A DNA stretch of 39,475 bases, from the NCBI GenBank assembly GCA_910574345.1, contig CAJSZV010000035.1:1-39475 (forward strand). The letters run 5' to 3'. This DNA is from Clostridiaceae bacterium. GTDB taxonomy: Bacteria > Bacillota > Clostridia > Lachnospirales > Lachnospiraceae. Positions 39,435 through 39,475 of this stretch are shown here, piece after piece (the stretch's first letter is position 1; every line of letters begins with the position of its first letter). Below the pieces are notes generated by a model that did not search any database, was not told the origin of the DNA, and was given only the letters and a program-made list of their open reading frames with translations. Both the position numbers and the translations under genes were made by a program.

Positions 39435-39475
39435 CACTATATATTGTGGTCAGCCAAATATATTGCTTAATATAA

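Overview
The window looks like DNA from an anaerobic gut-type Clostridia (Lachnospiraceae-like). The reasons are strong AGGAGG ribosome binding sites, ATGA-coupled genes, YesM/YesN-type two-component genes, a RbsABC-type ABC importer, Etf/Nfn flavin enzymes and BaiCD-like flavoenzymes. The species is an inference. Both ends resemble parts of an integrative conjugative element (ICE). A sortase B with two small unidentified ORFs lies at 1-1430. A wHTH regulator, an XRE regulator with a repeated operator, a sigma-like protein and a truncated helix-turn-helix ORF lie at 37.8-39.4 kb. About 35 kb of catabolic and redox genes in between therefore look like ICE cargo.

Layout. 1.5-4.4 kb: a frameshifted DUF169 gene, an amidohydrolase, a small DAK/YloV-like protein and a TetR regulator. 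4.7-16.0 kb: one long operon with an SDR, a CrtI/PYROXD2-like FAD enzyme, an unknown small protein, FixC, FixX, a UbiA prenyltransferase, a radical SAM protein, a polyprenyl synthetase, EtfB, EtfA and an old-yellow-enzyme/[4Fe-4S]/FAD reductase. 16.1-18.8 kb: a VOC protein and an NfnAB-like transhydrogenase pair. 19.1-20.2 kb: a second amidohydrolase on the minus strand. 20.3-23.6 kb: sensor kinase and AraC-type response regulator. 23.8-29.0 kb: sugar-type ABC importer (ATPase, permease, lipoprotein, second permease). 29.0-31.4 kb, minus strand: an 819-residue AraC protein with a GH39-like domain. 31.7-36.9 kb: two Gfo/Idh/MocA oxidoreductases, the two subunits of a C-glycoside deglycosidase (DgpB/DgpC-like), a VOC protein and a sugar-phosphate isomerase-like protein. 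37.0-37.8 kb: a LacI relic and a MITE-like inverted-repeat segment.

How the genes may work together (inference). The importer takes up a glycoside. A Gfo/Idh enzyme oxidises the sugar C3 hydroxyl, the DgpBC-like complex cleaves the C-C glycosidic bond, and the isomerase and second oxidoreductase handle the oxo-sugar. The released (probably aromatic or enone) aglycone could be processed by the SDR, the FAD enzyme, the OYE-type reductase and the amidohydrolases. FixABCX plus UbiA, polyprenyl synthetase and a radical SAM enzyme form what looks like a self-contained electron-transfer unit that carries its own isoprenoid redox-carrier synthesis; NfnAB would balance NADPH, NADH and ferredoxin. This combination is the most interesting part of the window. 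A shared 16-bp palindrome at the promoters of the DUF169/amidohydrolase unit and the long operon, with two imperfect copies, marks a likely TetR regulon.
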